A stretch of DNA of 64,000 nucleotides. Origin: Roseiarcus sp963751165. Lineage in GTDB: Bacteria > Pseudomonadota > Alphaproteobacteria > Rhizobiales > Beijerinckiaceae. Position numbers and translations under genes: made by a program. The DNA lies in contig CAVVTP010000004.1 in the NCBI GenBank assembly GCA_963751165.1, forward strand, positions 163,081-227,080, in the 5' to 3' direction. Positions 1 to 9,380 of the stretch are shown here, piece by piece. Each line of letters opens with the position of its first letter. Position 1 is the stretch's first letter. The notes beneath the pieces are model-generated. The model saw nothing but the letters and a program-made list of their open reading frames with translations. It was not told the origin of the DNA and ran no database searches.

Positions 1-1
1 A

Positions 2-370
2 GCCTTCCTGATCGGCAAGGCCCGCGCGCTCGTCGACCTCGACCGCGCCGACGAGGCGGTCGCAACGCTCGATGAGGTCAGGCGCCACGCGTCGGACTTC
101 CATTCGCCGGAGGGACATCTCCTGTTCGCGCGGGCGCTCGAGGCCGCCGGACGGCTCGACGAGGCGCTCCGGGCCTATGCCAGCGTTTCGCCCAGATTTC
201 CCGGCCCCGAGCCGCGGGTGCGCGAAGCGCGGCTTCTGGAGCGGCTGGGACGCCGCGAACAGGCCCGGTCGATCGCCGAAGAGGTCGTGCGGTCACTCAG
301 GCGCGCGCCGCGGCACGTGCAGGCGAACGAGCGGGAATGGTTTGCGCTGGCCAAACAACTGACCCGCTGA
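2..370 (+). CDS. TPR-like protein, C-terminal part (cut by window edge)
   Basis: This reading frame is open from base 2 to a TGA at 368-370 and encodes about 122 residues; the start lies outside the window. The sequence is Ala/Leu/Arg rich with repeated helix-pair spacing such as ARALVDLDRADEAVATLDEV and ARALEAAGRLDEALRAYASV, which is the 34-residue TPR pattern. It resembles the C-terminal half of small alphaproteobacterial tetratricopeptide proteins that probably act as protein-interaction scaffolds. No partner can be named. Longer ORFs in other frames here are shadows. Confidence 0.7.
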   Translation, partial: AFLIGKARALVDLDRADEAVATLDEVRRHASDFHSPEGHLLFARALEAAGRLDEALRAYASVSPRFPGPEPRVREARLLERLGRREQARSIAEEVVRSLRRAPRHVQANEREWFALAKQLTR

Positions 371-429
371 CGCTTGCGCCCCGGGTTTCTCTGAGAGAGA
401 ACGAGCATCCGACAGTCCGGACGCCCTTC

Positions 430-747
430 ATGAGCAGCAAGACGTCGATCGTCGTCTCCGCCGATCCCGCTCGCGAATTGACCTTCGAGGTCGTCGTTCG
501 GGATCTGCGCGGCGACAGCCGGCACAGGGTCACTGTTTCGCCCGACGACGCGGCGCGGTTCGCTAAGCTCGGCGCCGACCCGGCCGGCGCGATCGAGGCG
601 GCAATGGCGTTCCTTCTGGACCGCGAGCCGAGAGAGTCGATCCTCCGCGCGTTCGACATCCACGTTATTCGGCGCTATTTCCCTGAATTCGACCAAGCGC
701 TGCCCAGGTATCTCGCCGGCGGTGACGAGGGCGGGAACCGCGCCTAG
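430..747 (+). CDS. Conserved hypothetical protein, 105 aa
   Basis: A short protein beginning MSSKTSIVV and ending YLAGGDEGGNRA. I chose the ATG at 430 because residues upstream of it in the open frame overlap the preceding gene and look random. The first half has alternating hydrophobic residues suggesting a small beta-rich fold, and the second half is helical (AGAIEAAMAFLLDREPRE). No signal peptide or membrane segment is visible. It ends 26 bases before the indolepyruvate oxidoreductase start and may be co-transcribed with it. I do not recognise the family. Confidence 0.65.
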   Translation: MSSKTSIVVSADPARELTFEVVVRDLRGDSRHRVTVSPDDAARFAKLGADPAGAIEAAMAFLLDREPRESILRAFDIHVIRRYFPEFDQALPRYLAGGDEGGNRA

Positions 748-773
748 AGGAACCGCGACGGAGGACGCTTTTG

Positions 774-3700
774 ATGACGGTTGCGCTCGCCCGCTCGGAG
801 ACCTCGCTCGAGGATCGCTGGTCGGTTCCGGAAGGCTGGTTCTATATGACCGGCATGCAGGCGCTCGTGCGCCTGCCGATCCAACAGCGCCTGCGCGACG
901 CGGCGGCCGGCCTCAACACCGGAGGCTACATATCCGGTTATCGCGGCTCCCCTTTGGGCCGATACGACATCGAACTGTGGCGCGCGGGGCCGATCCTCGC
1001 CCGGCATAACATCGTCTTCCGTCCCGGGCTGAACGAGGACCTCGCTGCAACTGCCATCTGGGGCGCGCAGCATGTGGCGAACTTTCCCGGCGCGACTGTC
1101 GATGGCGTGTTCGGCGTCTGGTACGGCAAGGGGCCCGGCGTCGACCGCTCGGGCGACGTACTGCGGCACGCCAACTTCACCGGAACGGCGCCCAAGGGCG
1201 GAGCCCTCGCGCTCGCGGGCGACGACCACGGCGCGAAATCGTCGACGGCGGTCAATTTCTCCGACACGTCGTTCATCGCGGTCGGAATGCCCGTCCTCTA
1301 TCCGTCGAACACCCAGGAGCTGGTCGATTTCGGCCTGCACGGCATCGCGATGTCGCGGTTTTCGGGCTGCTGGGTGGGGATGAAAATCGTCACCGACGTC
1401 GCCGAAGGCGGCGGCACGGTCTATGTCGGCCCGGACTCGCCCGCGATCGTCATTCCCGAGCGTCCGAGCAACTCGGCAGGCGGCGTCGGCGCTCGTTCGA
1501 TCGACATGCCGCTCTTGCAGGAGGAGCGGCTCTATAACCACAAGCTTCCCGCCGCGATCGCCTACGCCCGCGCGAATGAACTCAACCGTGTGGCCCGCGA
1601 CAGCCCTGACGCGCGAGTCGGCGTCGTCGCGGCGGGCAAGGCCTGGCAGGATCTTCTCCAGGCGCTCGGCGCTCTCGGCCTCGCCGACGACGGCGCGGCG
1701 CTCGGCTTGCGCTTGTTCAAGATCGGCATGGTCTGGCCGCTGGACCCGATCGGCGTGCGCGATTTCGCCCGCGGACTCGATCTCATCGTGGTGATCGAGG
1801 AGAAGCGCCCTCTGCTCGAGGATCAGATCCGCTCGATCCTCTACGGAGCGGCGAGCGCGCCGCGCATCGTCGGCAAATATTTCGACGGGCCGGCCTTCGA
1901 TCCTGCCCATGGGGCGCCGGCGATCCCGAACTTCGGCGAGACGACGCCGGAATTGGTCGCGCAGGTGCTCGTAAGAGCGCTGAGCGAGCGCGATCCGGCT
2001 TGCGCCCTGAGCGCGCCCGAAGCGCCGGCGAAAGCGCTCGCCAACCGCCCCGCCCCGGTCAGAAGCCCCGGCTTCTGCGCCGGCTGTCCGCACAATCGTT
2101 CGACCCGCGTTCCCGAAGGGAGTCGTGCGCTTGCCGGCATCGGCTGCCACACCATGGCGATGCTGGTAAACCCGATGCAGACGACGACCGTGTCGCACAT
2201 GGGCGGCGAGGGCGCGATGTGGCTCGGCCAGCAGCCCTTCACCCGCCAGGCTCACGTTTTCGCCAATCTCGGAGACGGCACGTACGCCCATTCCGGCATT
2301 CTCGCCGTGCGCCAGGCGGTCGCCGCCAACGTGCCGATTACGTACAAGATCCTCTACAACGGATTCGTATCCATGACCGGGGGGCAGCCAATCGAGGGCG
2401 GCATGACGCCGGTCCAGATCCTGGCGGAACTGGCCGCCGAGGGCGTCAAAAGATTGGCTCTCGTCGCCGATGATCCCGACCGCTACATCGGCGTTTCGCT
2501 GCCCCCGGGCGTCGTTCTCCGCCATCGCGACCAGATGGACGAGGTCCAGCGCGCGTTCCGCGAGTTCAAGGGCGTCTCCGTCATTCTCTATGACCAGCCC
2601 TGCGCGACCGAGCGCCGGCGCCTGCGCAAGCGCGGCAAGTGGCCGGATCCGGCGATTCGCACCTTCATCCATCCCGAGGTGTGCGAAGGCTGCGGCGATT
2701 GCGGGCGCGTCTCCAACTGCATGGCCATCGAGCCGCTCGAGACCGAATGGGGTCGCAAGCGGCGCGTCAACCAGTCGAGCTGCAACAAGGATTTCACCTG
2801 CGTCGAGGGTTTCTGCCCGAGTTTCGTGACGGTGCATGGCGGCCGCTTACGGAAAGTCGACTTCGCGACTCCGCTCGGCCCCTATCTCCCGCCGGTTCCC
2901 GAGCCCGTTCTGCCGGCCATGAGCGAGTGCTGGAGCGTACTGGTCGCGGGCATCGGCGGCTCCGGCGTCGTCACCGTCAGCCAGACGCTGGCCGTCGCAG
3001 CCTACCTGGACGGACTGTTCAGCTCCAATCTCGATCTCACCGGCCTCAGCCAGAAATACGGCGCCGTCACGTCGCATGTGCGTCTGGCGCGAAACCCGGA
3101 CGCATTGCACGCGACGCGCATCGCTTCCGGCGAGGCCGACGCGCTGATCGGCTGCGACCTCATCGTCGCAGCGGGCGACGAATGCCTGTCGAAGTTGAGG
3201 CCGGACTCGCTGGCGGTCATCGACGCGGATCTCATCCCCACATCCGAGTTCGCGCGCAACCCGAACTGGAGCGTCGACAAGGAGGGACTGATCGAGCGGC
3301 TCAAGTCCCCACTTGGCGACAGGGCGTTCATTCTCGACGGGCAACGCCTCGCGAGAGCGCTTCTCGGCGACGCGATCGCCTCGAACATGTTCATGTTGGG
3401 CGTTGCGTGGCAGCGACGTCTCGTGCCGGTCCGGCGGGAAGCGATCGAGCGGGCGATCGAACTCAACGGCATCGCGATCGAGGCCAACAAACGCGCCTTC
3501 GAATGGGGCCGGCGCGCGGCGCACGACCTCGCCGGCGTCGAGAAGCTCGTCGGCCGGGAGGAGCCCGAGCGTGCGGCCCCGCCGTCTCTCGACGCGCTGA
3601 TCAAGAAGCGCGCCGATCATCTCGAGGCGTCGCGCGGCCAATCCGAAGCGAAACGCTATCGGGCGCTGGTGGAGAAAGTGCGCGCGGCCGAAACAAAGGC

Positions 3701-4241
3701 CGGCCTCGGCGAGGCGCTGACCGCCGCGGCGGCGCGCTCCTACCACCGACTCCTCGCCGTCAAAGACGAGTGGGAGGTGGCGCGGCTGTTCGCCGCTCCC
3801 GAGTTCGCCAGGGCGCTCGCCGAAGAGTTCGAGGGGCCGTTCAAACTCCATTTCCATGTCGGCGCCTGGCCTTTCGCCCGCCCCGACCCGCACACTGGCG
3901 TCATGGGCAAAGGCGAGGCGGGGCCCTGGGCTATGACGGCTTTTCGCCTCATGGCGCGGCTGAGATTCCTGCGCGGCACGCTTCTTGACCCGTTCCGTTC
4001 GAGCGAAGAGCGCAAGCTCGAGCGCAGGCTCGTTGCCGAGTTCGAGGCGGATATCGACGAGCTTGTCCAACGGGTCGCGCCGGGAAATCACGCGCTCACC
4101 GTCCGCATCGCGAGCCTGCCTGAGACGATCAAGGGCTATGGACGGGTGAAAGAAGCAAGCGCCGCGGAGGCTGCGAAAGCGCGCGCGTCGGCGCTGCAGC
4201 AATTGCGGGCCGTGAAGGCGCCGATGGAGTTGGCGGCATGA
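774..4241 (+). CDS. Fused indolepyruvate ferredoxin oxidoreductase (IorA-IorB type)
   Basis: A 1155-residue thiamine-diphosphate 2-oxoacid:ferredoxin oxidoreductase. The family oxidatively decarboxylates aryl or branched 2-oxoacids to the acyl-CoA, passing electrons to ferredoxin. The order is an N-terminal pyrimidine-binding/transketolase-like region, a CAGCPHN motif near residue 433, a TPP-binding GDGTYAHSG near residue 500, a cysteine-rich segment (CEGCGDC near 640 and CVEGFCPSF near 675), then a gamma-type domain starting GIGGSGVVTV near 727. The single-chain architecture and length match the proteobacterial fused family. A GGAGG lies about 9 bases before the ATG at 774; a TTG at 771 is the alternative. 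Its stop overlaps the next start (ATGA), so the SDR is translationally coupled. Confidence 0.93.
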   Translation: MTVALARSETSLEDRWSVPEGWFYMTGMQALVRLPIQQRLRDAAAGLNTGGYISGYRGSPLGRYDIELWRAGPILARHNIVFRPGLNEDLAATAIWGAQHVANFPGATVDGVFGVWYGKGPGVDRSGDVLRHANFTGTAPKGGALALAGDDHGAKSSTAVNFSDTSFIAVGMPVLYPSNTQELVDFGLHGIAMSRFSGCWVGMKIVTDVAEGGGTVYVGPDSPAIVIPERPSNSAGGVGARSIDMPLLQEERLYNHKLPAAIAYARANELNRVARDSPDARVGVVAAGKAWQDLLQALGALGLADDGAALGLRLFKIGMVWPLDPIGVRDFARGLDLIVVIEEKRPLLEDQIRSILYGAASAPRIVGKYFDGPAFDPAHGAPAIPNFGETTPELVAQVLVRALSERDPACALSAPEAPAKALANRPAPVRSPGFCAGCPHNRSTRVPEGSRALAGIGCHTMAMLVNPMQTTTVSHMGGEGAMWLGQQPFTRQAHVFANLGDGTYAHSGILAVRQAVAANVPITYKILYNGFVSMTGGQPIEGGMTPVQILAELAAEGVKRLALVADDPDRYIGVSLPPGVVLRHRDQMDEVQRAFREFKGVSVILYDQPCATERRRLRKRGKWPDPAIRTFIHPEVCEGCGDCGRVSNCMAIEPLETEWGRKRRVNQSSCNKDFTCVEGFCPSFVTVHGGRLRKVDFATPLGPYLPPVPEPVLPAMSECWSVLVAGIGGSGVVTVSQTLAVAAYLDGLFSSNLDLTGLSQKYGAVTSHVRLARNPDALHATRIASGEADALIGCDLIVAAGDECLSKLRPDSLAVIDADLIPTSEFARNPNWSVDKEGLIERLKSPLGDRAFILDGQRLARALLGDAIASNMFMLGVAWQRRLVPVRREAIERAIELNGIAIEANKRAFEWGRRAAHDLAGVEKLVGREEPERAAPPSLDALIKKRADHLEASRGQSEAKRYRALVEKVRAAETKAGLGEALTAAAARSYHRLLAVKDEWEVARLFAAPEFARALAEEFEGPFKLHFHVGAWPFARPDPHTGVMGKGEAGPWAMTAFRLMARLRFLRGTLLDPFRSSEERKLERRLVAEFEADIDELVQRVAPGNHALTVRIASLPETIKGYGRVKEASAAEAAKARASALQQLRAVKAPMELAA

Positions 4242-4945
4242 GCATTGAGGGCAAGACGATCGTCGTAACCGGGGGCTTCGGCGCGCTGGGGAGCGCGGTT
4301 GCGGAGGCGGCCGTCGAGCGCGGCGCGTCCGTCGCCGCGCTCGACTATGCGCCGGCCGCGCCGGCCGGCCTTGCCGAGCGACTCGGGTCGAAAGCGCTGA
4401 TCGGCGGAGGCTTCGATCTCTCCCTGCCGCATGCGGCGCAGCGGGCCATGGCCGAGGTCTCCGCGCGGTTCGGGCGCGTCGACGCGCTCCTCAACATCGC
4501 CGGCGGCTTCCGCTGGGAAAAGATCGCCGACGCGGCCAACACCGAGAACTGGGACCGGATGTTCGCCATCAATCTGAAGACGGCGCTGAACGCGTCGCGC
4601 GCCGCTCTCCCCTATCTGCTCGCAAGCGGCGCGGGACGCATCGTCAACGTCGGCGCCCAGGCCGGCGTCCGGGCGTTCGAAGGCTTTGGGCCCTATGCCG
4701 CGAGCAAGGCCGCGGTCCACCGGCTGACGGAAAGCCTCTCCGACGAACTGAAGCTCAAGGGCGTGACCGTGAATGCGGTACTGCCCTCGATCATCGACAC
4801 GCCAGCCAACCGCATCGATATGCCGAACGCCGACTTCGGCCGCTGGGTTTCACCCGCGGAACTGGCCGCCGTCATCCTCTTCCTCGCCTCCGACGAGGCC
4901 AGCGCCGTCACCGGGGCGCTTATTCCGGTGACGGGGCGCGGTTAG
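4238..4945 (+). CDS. Short-chain dehydrogenase/reductase (SDR)
   Basis: A 235-residue classical SDR. The cofactor motif TGGFGALG is at residues 11-18, an NIAG-type motif (LLNIAGG) follows in the middle, and the catalytic YAASK puts Tyr at 153 and Lys at 157. The C-terminus ends AVTGALIPVTGRG, the usual substrate-loop and tail pattern. The gene overlaps the oxidoreductase upstream by four bases, so the two are probably one operon acting on the same aromatic or branched-chain catabolic route. The substrate cannot be predicted from the sequence. Confidence 0.9.
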   Translation: MSIEGKTIVVTGGFGALGSAVAEAAVERGASVAALDYAPAAPAGLAERLGSKALIGGGFDLSLPHAAQRAMAEVSARFGRVDALLNIAGGFRWEKIADAANTENWDRMFAINLKTALNASRAALPYLLASGAGRIVNVGAQAGVRAFEGFGPYAASKAAVHRLTESLSDELKLKGVTVNAVLPSIIDTPANRIDMPNADFGRWVSPAELAAVILFLASDEASAVTGALIPVTGRG

Positions 4946-4970
4946 GAAATCATTGCTCCGGCTCCCGGGC

Positions 4971-6632
4971 TCAAGCTTTATGACGCCCGGCGCTTTGCAG
5001 GAACTGGTGCACGAAGGCGATCGCCATGCTGCCCTCGCCGACCGCGGACGCGACCCGCTTGATCGGGCTTAGCCGAACGTCACCGCAGGCGAACATGCCC
5101 GGCACGCTGGTCTCGAGCAGAAATGGATCGCGGGCAAGCGGCCACCGGCCTGCCTTGACCACATAGTCGCCGGTCAGAACATAGCCTCTAGCGTCGCGTG
5201 CGATTGACGCCGGCATCCACTCTGTTTGCGCGTCGGCGCCGATGAAGATGAACAGCCCGCCGCAATCGACGCGGCTGACATCGCCGCTCAAGCAGTTGCG
5301 GACGTCGATCGCCGCCACATGACCGTCGCCATGGACGGACGCGACTTCCGAATTGAGCAGGATCTCTACGTTCGATTGGCGAAGCAACTGGTCGATCAGA
5401 TATTGCGACATGCTCTTTTCGAGCGCGTCGCCCCGCACAACTAGGGTCACCGAGCGCGCGTGGGTCGCAAAATAGAGCGCCGCCTGTCCGGCCGAATTGC
5501 CAGCGCCGATGAGGTGGACGTTGAGCCCGTGTGTCGCGCCCGCCTCGCTGCGGGCGGCGCCGTAGGAGACGCCCTTTCCGATCAGGCGGTCCGCGCCCTC
5601 GATTGCGACGCGCCGCCAGGCGACCCCGGTCGCGAGGATCATCGTCGCGGTGCGCAGTCGCTCGTCGCCGTCCAGGACGACTTCCATGGCCTCGGTGTCG
5701 ATCCGTTCGACGGCTCGCGTGACCAAGATTTCCGCGCCCAGCCTTCGCGCCTGTTGCAGTGCGCGGCTCGCGAGTTCGTCCCCGGAAACGCCGTTCGGGA
5801 ACCCGAGGTAGTTCTCGATGCGGGACGACGTGCCCGCCTGCCCACCCGGGGCCTCGCGCTCGACGACGATCGTGCGCAGGCCCTCCGAGGCGCCGTACAC
5901 GGCTGCGGCGAGGCCCGCCGGGCCGCCGCCGATGATCATCGTGTCATATTCGTTCGCACGCGGCGCCGTCTGCAGGCCGACCGCCCGCGCGACCGCGCGC
6001 ACGCTCGGCTGATGGAGGATGGTCCCGTCGGAGAAGCGGATAGCCGGGCACTCATCCGGCGTCGGCGGCGGATCGGGCCAGTGCGAGGGGAGCTGACCGC
6101 CGTCGATCGTCTGCCATTCGAAGCTGACCTGGTTGCGCTCGAGGAAGCGACGGAGGTCGGCGCAGACAGCGTCCCATCGCAGCGAGACGATGGTCAGCCT
6201 TGGCCGATGCGGCGCGGCCGCGATCGCCTGCAAGCCTCCCAGCCTCTGACGCGCCAGCGCGCCCATTCTGGCCGCGAACTCCTGCGAGGAGGCCGCAAGC
6301 GCATAATATTGCGGCGCCTCGATCCGCATGACGCGCGATGGGTCTGACGCGCGAAAGCTGCCGGCGAAAGGGGCTCCCAGCGCCAGTGGGACCTCGCCGA
6401 AAGTCGAGCCCGGAAGCAGCCAGCCGAGACTCCGCTCGACCCCGTCGACCGTCTTGACGACTTCGATCTTGCCGGAAAGCACGGCGAAGAACGCGCCTTC
6501 GCCCCCCTCGGCGGCGGCGAGTTCACCGGCCGAAAGATGAATGTCAGCGGCAGTCTGTTCGAGCTGCTCCAGCAGTTCGCTCGGCAGCACCGCGAAAAGC
6601 GGGACGGCGCGGATATCCTCAGCCGTCAGCAT
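4971..6632 (-). CDS. Cyclic-nucleotide-binding domain fused to thioredoxin-reductase-like flavoprotein lacking CxxC
   Basis: About 553 residues. The first 130 form a CRP-type cNMP-binding domain (RAVPLFAVLP; GSTFGEVPLALGAPF). A short thioredoxin-like linker follows, then a TrxR-type FAD/NAD(P) module: GGGPAGLAAA near 235, APGGQAG near 262, ILATG, the NAD motif GAGNSAGQAA near 377 and a C-terminal FACGDVR. The redox cysteine pair normally in GVSYCATC is missing; the equivalent segment near 357 reads GVSYGAARSE. It therefore should not reduce thioredoxin by the usual mechanism. I chose the ATG at 6632, with AGGGAG just upstream, over the one at 6674. It is convergent with the SDR. Confidence 0.9.
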   Translation of the reverse strand: MLTAEDIRAVPLFAVLPSELLEQLEQTAADIHLSAGELAAAEGGEGAFFAVLSGKIEVVKTVDGVERSLGWLLPGSTFGEVPLALGAPFAGSFRASDPSRVMRIEAPQYYALAASSQEFAARMGALARQRLGGLQAIAAAPHRPRLTIVSLRWDAVCADLRRFLERNQVSFEWQTIDGGQLPSHWPDPPPTPDECPAIRFSDGTILHQPSVRAVARAVGLQTAPRANEYDTMIIGGGPAGLAAAVYGASEGLRTIVVEREAPGGQAGTSSRIENYLGFPNGVSGDELASRALQQARRLGAEILVTRAVERIDTEAMEVVLDGDERLRTATMILATGVAWRRVAIEGADRLIGKGVSYGAARSEAGATHGLNVHLIGAGNSAGQAALYFATHARSVTLVVRGDALEKSMSQYLIDQLLRQSNVEILLNSEVASVHGDGHVAAIDVRNCLSGDVSRVDCGGLFIFIGADAQTEWMPASIARDARGYVLTGDYVVKAGRWPLARDPFLLETSVPGMFACGDVRLSPIKRVASAVGEGSMAIAFVHQFLQSAGRHKA

Positions 6633-6735
6633 GGCGCTCCCTGCAGTGCAATTCGACGGCAGGAAGCTTTGCAACTTTTCCTAGTCGGCGCAATTGGCGG
6701 GCGGGCTTCCGGCATTGCCGGCTCGGCGGGCATTC

Positions 6736-7110
6736 TCACGGGCGGCGCGGCTCGTGAGGTCCTTGGGGCGCGAGGTCGAGCCGTGGCTGTCCGTCCCGAT
6801 CCTCGACCTCGACGATCCAAAGGTCGGGGTCGAACGACAGCTCTCGCTCGAGCCTTTTCTCTGCGACCTTGTTATCGATCCATTCCGAGGCGTGCATTCG
6901 CATGAAAACTCTTTCAACTCCGCGTCCGACATCAGCGTCCAAAGATTGCGGGGCCGGCCCGTACAGGGCCGATTGGCCGTCCAGGCGGTCGATCTTGACG
7001 AAGATCGCGCCGGATTCGCGCGCGCCCCGCCGGCGCAGCACCGCCGGCGCCCCTTCGACGCCGCAGCGGCGCAGATAGGCGGCGACCCAGAGGTCGGAGC
7101 GCAAACGCAT
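6736..7110 (-). CDS. DUF1491 family protein
   Basis: A 124-residue protein starting MRLRSDLWVAAYLRRC and containing GAIFVKIDRLDGQSALYGPAP, the signature of DUF1491, a family confined largely to alphaproteobacteria and without a known function. Typical length is 105-125 residues, so this is complete. It begins 9 bases after the hisG stop and is likely the third gene of the hisZ-hisG transcription unit. No signal peptide or membrane segment is seen. Confidence 0.85.
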   Translation of the reverse strand: MRLRSDLWVAAYLRRCGVEGAPAVLRRRGARESGAIFVKIDRLDGQSALYGPAPQSLDADVGRGVERVFMRMHASEWIDNKVAEKRLERELSFDPDLWIVEVEDRDGQPRLDLAPQGPHEPRRP

Positions 7111-7119
7111 AGTTAGCGC

Positions 7120-8130
7120 CTACCCTTCCCCGCGGCCGATCCGTCCCTCGAGCCTCTCGAACAGCGGGTTCCGGGCATCGAACACCTGCTCCAGCGCGGC
7201 GACGCTGACGCGATCGGCCCCTTGCGCCAACAACCAGTTGGCGAGCTCCGCCGCGTCGGCGCGGGCGTAATGCAAGACGACGAAGTTTTGCGGATCGGCG
7301 TCCTCGCCAGCGGCCGAGACCGCCCCGAATCGTTCGCACGCCGCCGCCACGATCCCGCGCGCCTGCCCCCTGAGCCGGGCGCGGATCTCGCGGGTCCGCT
7401 GCGCCTCCTCGCTTGCGGCGATGCGGTCGAGGATGGTTCGAGCGCTCGCCAGCGCCGCTCGCCCCCAAGGCGCGGCCGCCGAGGCGATCAGCATCGCCTG
7501 CGACCGCAGGATGATTCCGTCGTCCAGGGGCTTCAAGGCATTGGCCGCCAGAGTCGCGCCGGAAGTGGTGATGTCGACGATCAGTTCCGCGGCGCCCGCC
7601 GCTGGCGCCCCCTCGGTCGCCCCCAGGCTTTCGACGATGCGATAGTCGGCGACGCCATGGTCGGCGAAAAAGCGCCGCGTCAGATTGACGTATTTCGTCG
7701 CCACCCGCATCCGCTCGCCGCGTCTCGCGGCATAGGCGGAGGCGACGTCCTCGAGGTCGGCCATGGTGCGCACGTCGATCCAGGCCTGCGGCGTCGCGAC
7801 CACCACATTGGCGTAGCCGAAGCCGAGGGGCGCGAGCAACTCCAGACGCCGGTCGGCGTCGGGGACTTTTTCGCGCACGAGGTCCTCGCCGCTGACGCCG
7901 AAATGGGCGGCCCCTGCCGCGAGCTGTCCGACGACCTCCGCCGCGGACAGATAGGCGACTTCGACGCCAGGTAGCCCCGTCAATGCGCCGCGGTAGTCGC
8001 GGACTCCCCGTCCTTGCTGAAGCTCGAGCCCCGCGCGGGCGAAAAACGCCGCCGCCGCCACCTGCAGACGTCCCTTGGACGGGACGGCGAGAACGAAAGG
8101 CGCCTCTGCGCTTTCGACTTCAGAGGACAT
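7120..8130 (-). CDS. hisG: ATP phosphoribosyltransferase catalytic subunit
   Basis: A 336-residue HisG that catalyses the first step of histidine synthesis, joining ATP and PRPP to give phosphoribosyl-ATP. The N-terminus FVLAVPSKGRL is the conserved substrate-binding start, and the PRPP-binding segment VDITTSGATLAANAL is present near residue 195. The protein follows hisZ with a one-base TGATG overlap, the arrangement expected for a HisZ-dependent enzyme. It is longer than typical short-form HisG (about 210-230 aa); the extra C-terminal region ends in a DUF-like tail (FDARNPLFERLEGRIG), a pattern common in Hyphomicrobiales HisG. Confidence 0.94.
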   Translation of the reverse strand: MSSEVESAEAPFVLAVPSKGRLQVAAAAFFARAGLELQQGRGVRDYRGALTGLPGVEVAYLSAAEVVGQLAAGAAHFGVSGEDLVREKVPDADRRLELLAPLGFGYANVVVATPQAWIDVRTMADLEDVASAYAARRGERMRVATKYVNLTRRFFADHGVADYRIVESLGATEGAPAAGAAELIVDITTSGATLAANALKPLDDGIILRSQAMLIASAAAPWGRAALASARTILDRIAASEEAQRTREIRARLRGQARGIVAAACERFGAVSAAGEDADPQNFVVLHYARADAAELANWLLAQGADRVSVAALEQVFDARNPLFERLEGRIGRGEG

Positions 8131-9263
8131 CAGCGCCCGCTCCCATTCGGCAGCCGGTCGATCGTGATCGCGGCGCCCACGGCGGGGATGTCCTCGCCCG
8201 CGCCGAGACGGCGGGCAAGCCCGTCGTACCGGCCGCCGCCAAGGGCGGGCTTCGCGTTGGGCCTCGAGGGATCGCGGGCTTCGAACACGAAGCCGGTATA
8301 ATAATCGAAATCACGCACGAAGGCGGCGCTGAAGACGGTTTCGTCGATCTTGACGCCTCGGGCCGCAATGAACCCGTTGCGACTTTCGAACCCGTCCAGC
8401 GCCCTGCCGAGGTCGAGGCTGGCGTCGTCCGCAAGCCGCCGGAGCATGCTCGCGGCCTCGTCCGGATTGCCGGAAACGGCGAGATAGGATTCCAGCACTT
8501 CGCGCTTGGCAGGATCGATCGGCTCTCCGGAGCGGAGCGCCGCTTGCTCGAGCAACCGGTCGGCGATCTCGCCCGCGGTCCGCCCGCCGACCGTGTCGAT
8601 GCCGGCGATCGCCAGGAGATCCTCAACAAGCGCCTTGGCGCCGGAGTGGTCCGCGCTTTCGAGGGCCGCCAAGACCCCGGGCTGCGCCAGCACGCTCCCG
8701 CCGCGTCCGTCGAGGATGGCGGCGAGACTGCGGCCTTGCGCGACGCCGCGCCGCAGGCGCCGGCGCCAGACGTTCGGCAGCGAAAGCGCCTCGAGCAGGC
8801 TGTCAAACAGTCCTGCGTCGCCGAGACGGGCGGCGAGCGGCGCCCCCGCCTCCGCCGCTGCTTCCATCGAGAGGGCGAAAATTTCGGCGTCCGCCGCTTC
8901 CGCATCCTTTCTGCCGAAGCTCTCGAGGCCGGTCTGAGCACGCTCGCCACCCTCGACCTGGGCGCGAAAGACGGGGCCCAGATAGGCATACTCGGCCGTC
9001 CTGCCCGCCTTGTCCGACGTCAGATACGCCCGGCAGACGGGGATCGTGTATTCCGGCCTCAGGCACAGCTCCTCGCCGGAAGCGCCGTTGGTGAGGAACA
9101 GCCGGCCGCGGATCTCCTCTCCCGACATATCGAGGAAAACCGCAGCCGAATGCAGGATGGGGGGCTCCATACGGACGAAGCCGGCGGCAAGGAAATGCTC
9201 CAGAGCCCGTTCTCCGACGCTTCGGGCGGATTGGGCTGCGGCGCCGAAGGCAATGGAACTCAC
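8130..9263 (-). CDS. hisZ: ATP phosphoribosyltransferase regulatory subunit
   Basis: A roughly 377-residue HisZ, a histidyl-tRNA-synthetase-like paralog that has lost aminoacylation and acts as the allosteric partner of HisG. Class II synthetase-like motifs are visible: ERALEHFLAAGFVRMEPPIL (motif 1 region), LRPEYTIPVCRAYL (motif 2) and PALGGGRYDGLARRLG near the C-terminus (motif 3). The start at the GTG at 9263 has AGGAC upstream; a TTG at 9299 is an in-frame alternative. It overlaps hisG by one base. Confidence 0.92.
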   Translation of the reverse strand: MSSIAFGAAAQSARSVGERALEHFLAAGFVRMEPPILHSAAVFLDMSGEEIRGRLFLTNGASGEELCLRPEYTIPVCRAYLTSDKAGRTAEYAYLGPVFRAQVEGGERAQTGLESFGRKDAEAADAEIFALSMEAAAEAGAPLAARLGDAGLFDSLLEALSLPNVWRRRLRRGVAQGRSLAAILDGRGGSVLAQPGVLAALESADHSGAKALVEDLLAIAGIDTVGGRTAGEIADRLLEQAALRSGEPIDPAKREVLESYLAVSGNPDEAASMLRRLADDASLDLGRALDGFESRNGFIAARGVKIDETVFSAAFVRDFDYYTGFVFEARDPSRPNAKPALGGGRYDGLARRLGAGEDIPAVGAAITIDRLPNGSGR

Positions 9264-9380
9264 CGGCTGTCCTCGAGATGGCGGGGCCTCCTTTAACAAA
9301 GGCGGTCGGGAGACGCAGCCCTTTTCGCGTCCAAAGGTGAACGCGGGGGAGGAAGCCTTGAGCCTCGAGCTTTGGTCGCA

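Noticed and set aside
744..2837. 697-residue minus-strand ORF opposite the indolepyruvate oxidoreductase
   Set aside because: It is antisense to a gene with clear TPP and cysteine motifs; its own text is Arg/Asp-rich shadow sequence typical of GC-rich DNA.
2639..4202. 449- and 451-residue ORFs overlapping the same gene on both strands
   Set aside because: Low-complexity Arg-rich translations with no family features; shadows of the C-terminal oxidoreductase domain.
5460..6347. 295-residue plus-strand ORF opposite the flavoprotein
   Set aside because: Antisense to a frame with intact FAD and NAD motifs.
7983..9296. 437-residue plus-strand ORF opposite hisZ
   Set aside because: Antisense shadow of hisZ, whose synthetase-like motifs are clear.
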